Part shown: positions 62,696 to 64,000 of the stretch, piece by piece | Layout of the letters: every line of letters starts with the position of its first letter | Position numbering within the stretch: the stretch's first letter is position 1 | Source of the DNA: Coriaria nepalensis | Taxonomy: Eukaryota > Streptophyta > Magnoliopsida > Cucurbitales > Coriariaceae | Reading direction: 5' to 3' | Assembly: GCA_027186245.1 (NCBI GenBank) | Contig: CP114481.1 | Coordinates: forward strand, 54,134,569 to 54,198,568 | DNA length: 64,000 nt | Position numbers and translations under genes: made by a program | Notes under the pieces: generated by a model | Seen by the model: only the letters and a program-made list of their open reading frames with translations | Database searches by the model: none | Told to the model about the DNA's origin: nothing

Positions 62696-63891
62696 TCAAC
62701 CATCTTCTACAAAAACACTGAAGATGAAATCTTGAAAACGTTTTGAGTACTGCTTCGGATCAACAGCTGAGATCGAAGTGGGATCGTATTGAAATGATTT
62801 ATATGCGTGCTCAAGCTTTTTGCTTATGTCGAAATCTTGTAATATGTCAATTATACCCAAGAACATGATGATGTCGTAAAACTCCCAAGTAGGTTCTCCT
62901 ACTAGCTAGGCTTCACCATCATCTTTTCTCACCGTCCGTACCGCTCTTACCGGCATGTTTATTCCTAATTGAATGGACGACCACCTATACACATAATCCA
63001 TAATGAACAAATTGAAATTATGAAAAAATAACAACTTATCGAGTCGACTATAATCTAATCTTACCTGTTAGGGTCAGATAGGCAGCGGTCCTCCACTCTA
63101 GAAAAAAAAATCAATTTTCGGATTCTTCGATTGCTGTAAAAGTAAGTTTGAACAAAACAATAGTGCATTAGTTATGAAGGATATTCAAGGCTTAGATTTG
63201 TGAAATATGGAAGAGACAATTTTCAGACAAGACAGAGATTTGTTTAACCAGTAGGAGTGCAGGTACTCGTCTTTGTGCTATCGGTTTGTCTGAAATGTAG
63301 ACCGACCAATAGACTGTAGTCCATAATTCTCTCCGGTTCGAGAAATTCACAATCCCCGTCCACTTGCCTGCATCAATATCGAACTAATAATACTAAAAAA
63401 TACAGGAAATTTGGAGAGATATGTTCTGTTTTCTGCACCTATAAATGACTTGCCATTTACATTTTTTATAAGTACAGACATAAATTGCTACCTGCAAAAT
63501 TCTTGAAACCAAACCCTTTGCAACCGGAATATATAGTTAAGATCTAGATCTTTAAGGGTGGTTGTTGCATCGATCTTTGACTCAGGTTTATCGGCCGTAC
63601 GACCATGAGAAGAACCTTTCAAGTCGAAGCGTCTATGAATAGAATATTCCGAACAAAATAGGTTCCACATTATGACGAACCGAACCTGTAATTTGAAGAG
63701 GAAAAAAAAGTGAAATCAGAAGAAATGTTTATTTCCAAATTCAACACACAGCATTATATCCATTACAAAATGAATTCCATCCTACCTTTTTCTGGGCAGA
63801 GCCTGTTAATTTCACACAATGAAGACCGAAGAATTTGGTAACTAAGGTATTCTCAAAGGCTCGTACGTGATTATAGTAGGCCGGAAGCATC
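62696..63891 (-). pseudogene. Phosphatidylinositol-4-phosphate 5-kinase, C-terminal part, damaged and cut by the window end
   Basis: PIP5K makes PI(4,5)P2 at the plasma membrane. Five exons are visible: 63891-63786 (MLPAYYNHVRAFENTLVTKFFG), 63685-63492 ([26 protein letters not shown]), 63367 to about 63250 ([15 protein letters not shown], a catalytic-loop motif), 63097-63065, and 62984-62696. The last exon encodes the C-terminus [21 protein letters not shown] to the end [10 protein letters not shown]. Exons 1-2, 2-3 and 4-5 join in phase. Two problems are seen: exon 3 has no donor in the right phase and runs into TAA, and exon 5 has an in-frame TAG (62906-62908) before [11 protein letters not shown]. 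In the first exon boundary an AG|G split arginine fits an upstream exon outside the window. It is probably a pseudogene. Confidence 0.8.
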
Positions 63892-64000
63892 CTTAAGAAT
63901 CATTTATAGCAGTTAATTAATGTTCCTTTTGTCAAACATATCAATGATGAACGATCAATCTATTGATGAAACCAAATCAACGCACTTTTACCAGGAGAAG

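Overview
The window is nuclear DNA of a flowering plant, almost certainly a eudicot. The genes are split by short AT-rich introns with GT/AG borders, the proteins match plant-only families, and the intergenic DNA is rich in LTR retrotransposons, foldback elements and AT microsatellites. There are no operons, CRISPR arrays or bacterial signals. I recognised no rRNA or tRNA gene. All product names rest on recalled family motifs and exon phase arithmetic, not on a database search.

Left part (0.5-12.7 kb): a two-exon BAHD acyltransferase (minus); a repeat-bearing spacer; an eight-exon gene matching the meiotic crossover factor PARTING DANCERS (plus); and an eight-exon clade II TGA bZIP factor (plus). 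All three reconstruct without a break.

Middle (13.2-46.8 kb): three neighbouring genes for organelle proteins, all damaged. A CITRX-like thioredoxin (minus) has a nonsense codon and a lost splice acceptor. A DEG10-like protease (plus), head to head with it, has several stops and frameshifts and an LTR-element remnant at its end. The stromal processing peptidase gene (minus) is spread over 27 kb. All 24 of its expected exons are present in order, but two carry one-base deletions and one has lost its splice donor. Its introns hold three Ty1/copia elements: A (plus, intron 14), C (minus, intron 9) and B nested inside one LTR of C. A and C are the same family in opposite orientation and flank exons 10-14. 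Intron 8 holds a textbook hAT-type MITE.

Right part (48-64 kb): an intact twelve-exon type 2 methionine aminopeptidase (minus); a nested pair of foldback elements; a 3' fragment of an APEM9-like gene; a 1.6 kb foldback element filled with a quasi-palindromic minisatellite; a frameshifted DUF26 receptor-kinase fragment; an intact two-exon gene for a 76-residue membrane protein (minus); an intronless peroxisomal acyl-activating enzyme with a PTS1 (plus); and the damaged 3' end of a PIP5K gene (minus) that leaves the window on the right.

I did not find a wholly new biochemical system. The most unusual object is the peptidase locus. Inverted copia copies in introns 9 and 14 could pair in the pre-mRNA and favour circular RNA or siRNA formation. 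The two copies share disabling stops although each inserted independently. A 29-bp piece of exon 14 and its splice donor has also been copied into a retrotransposon LTR.
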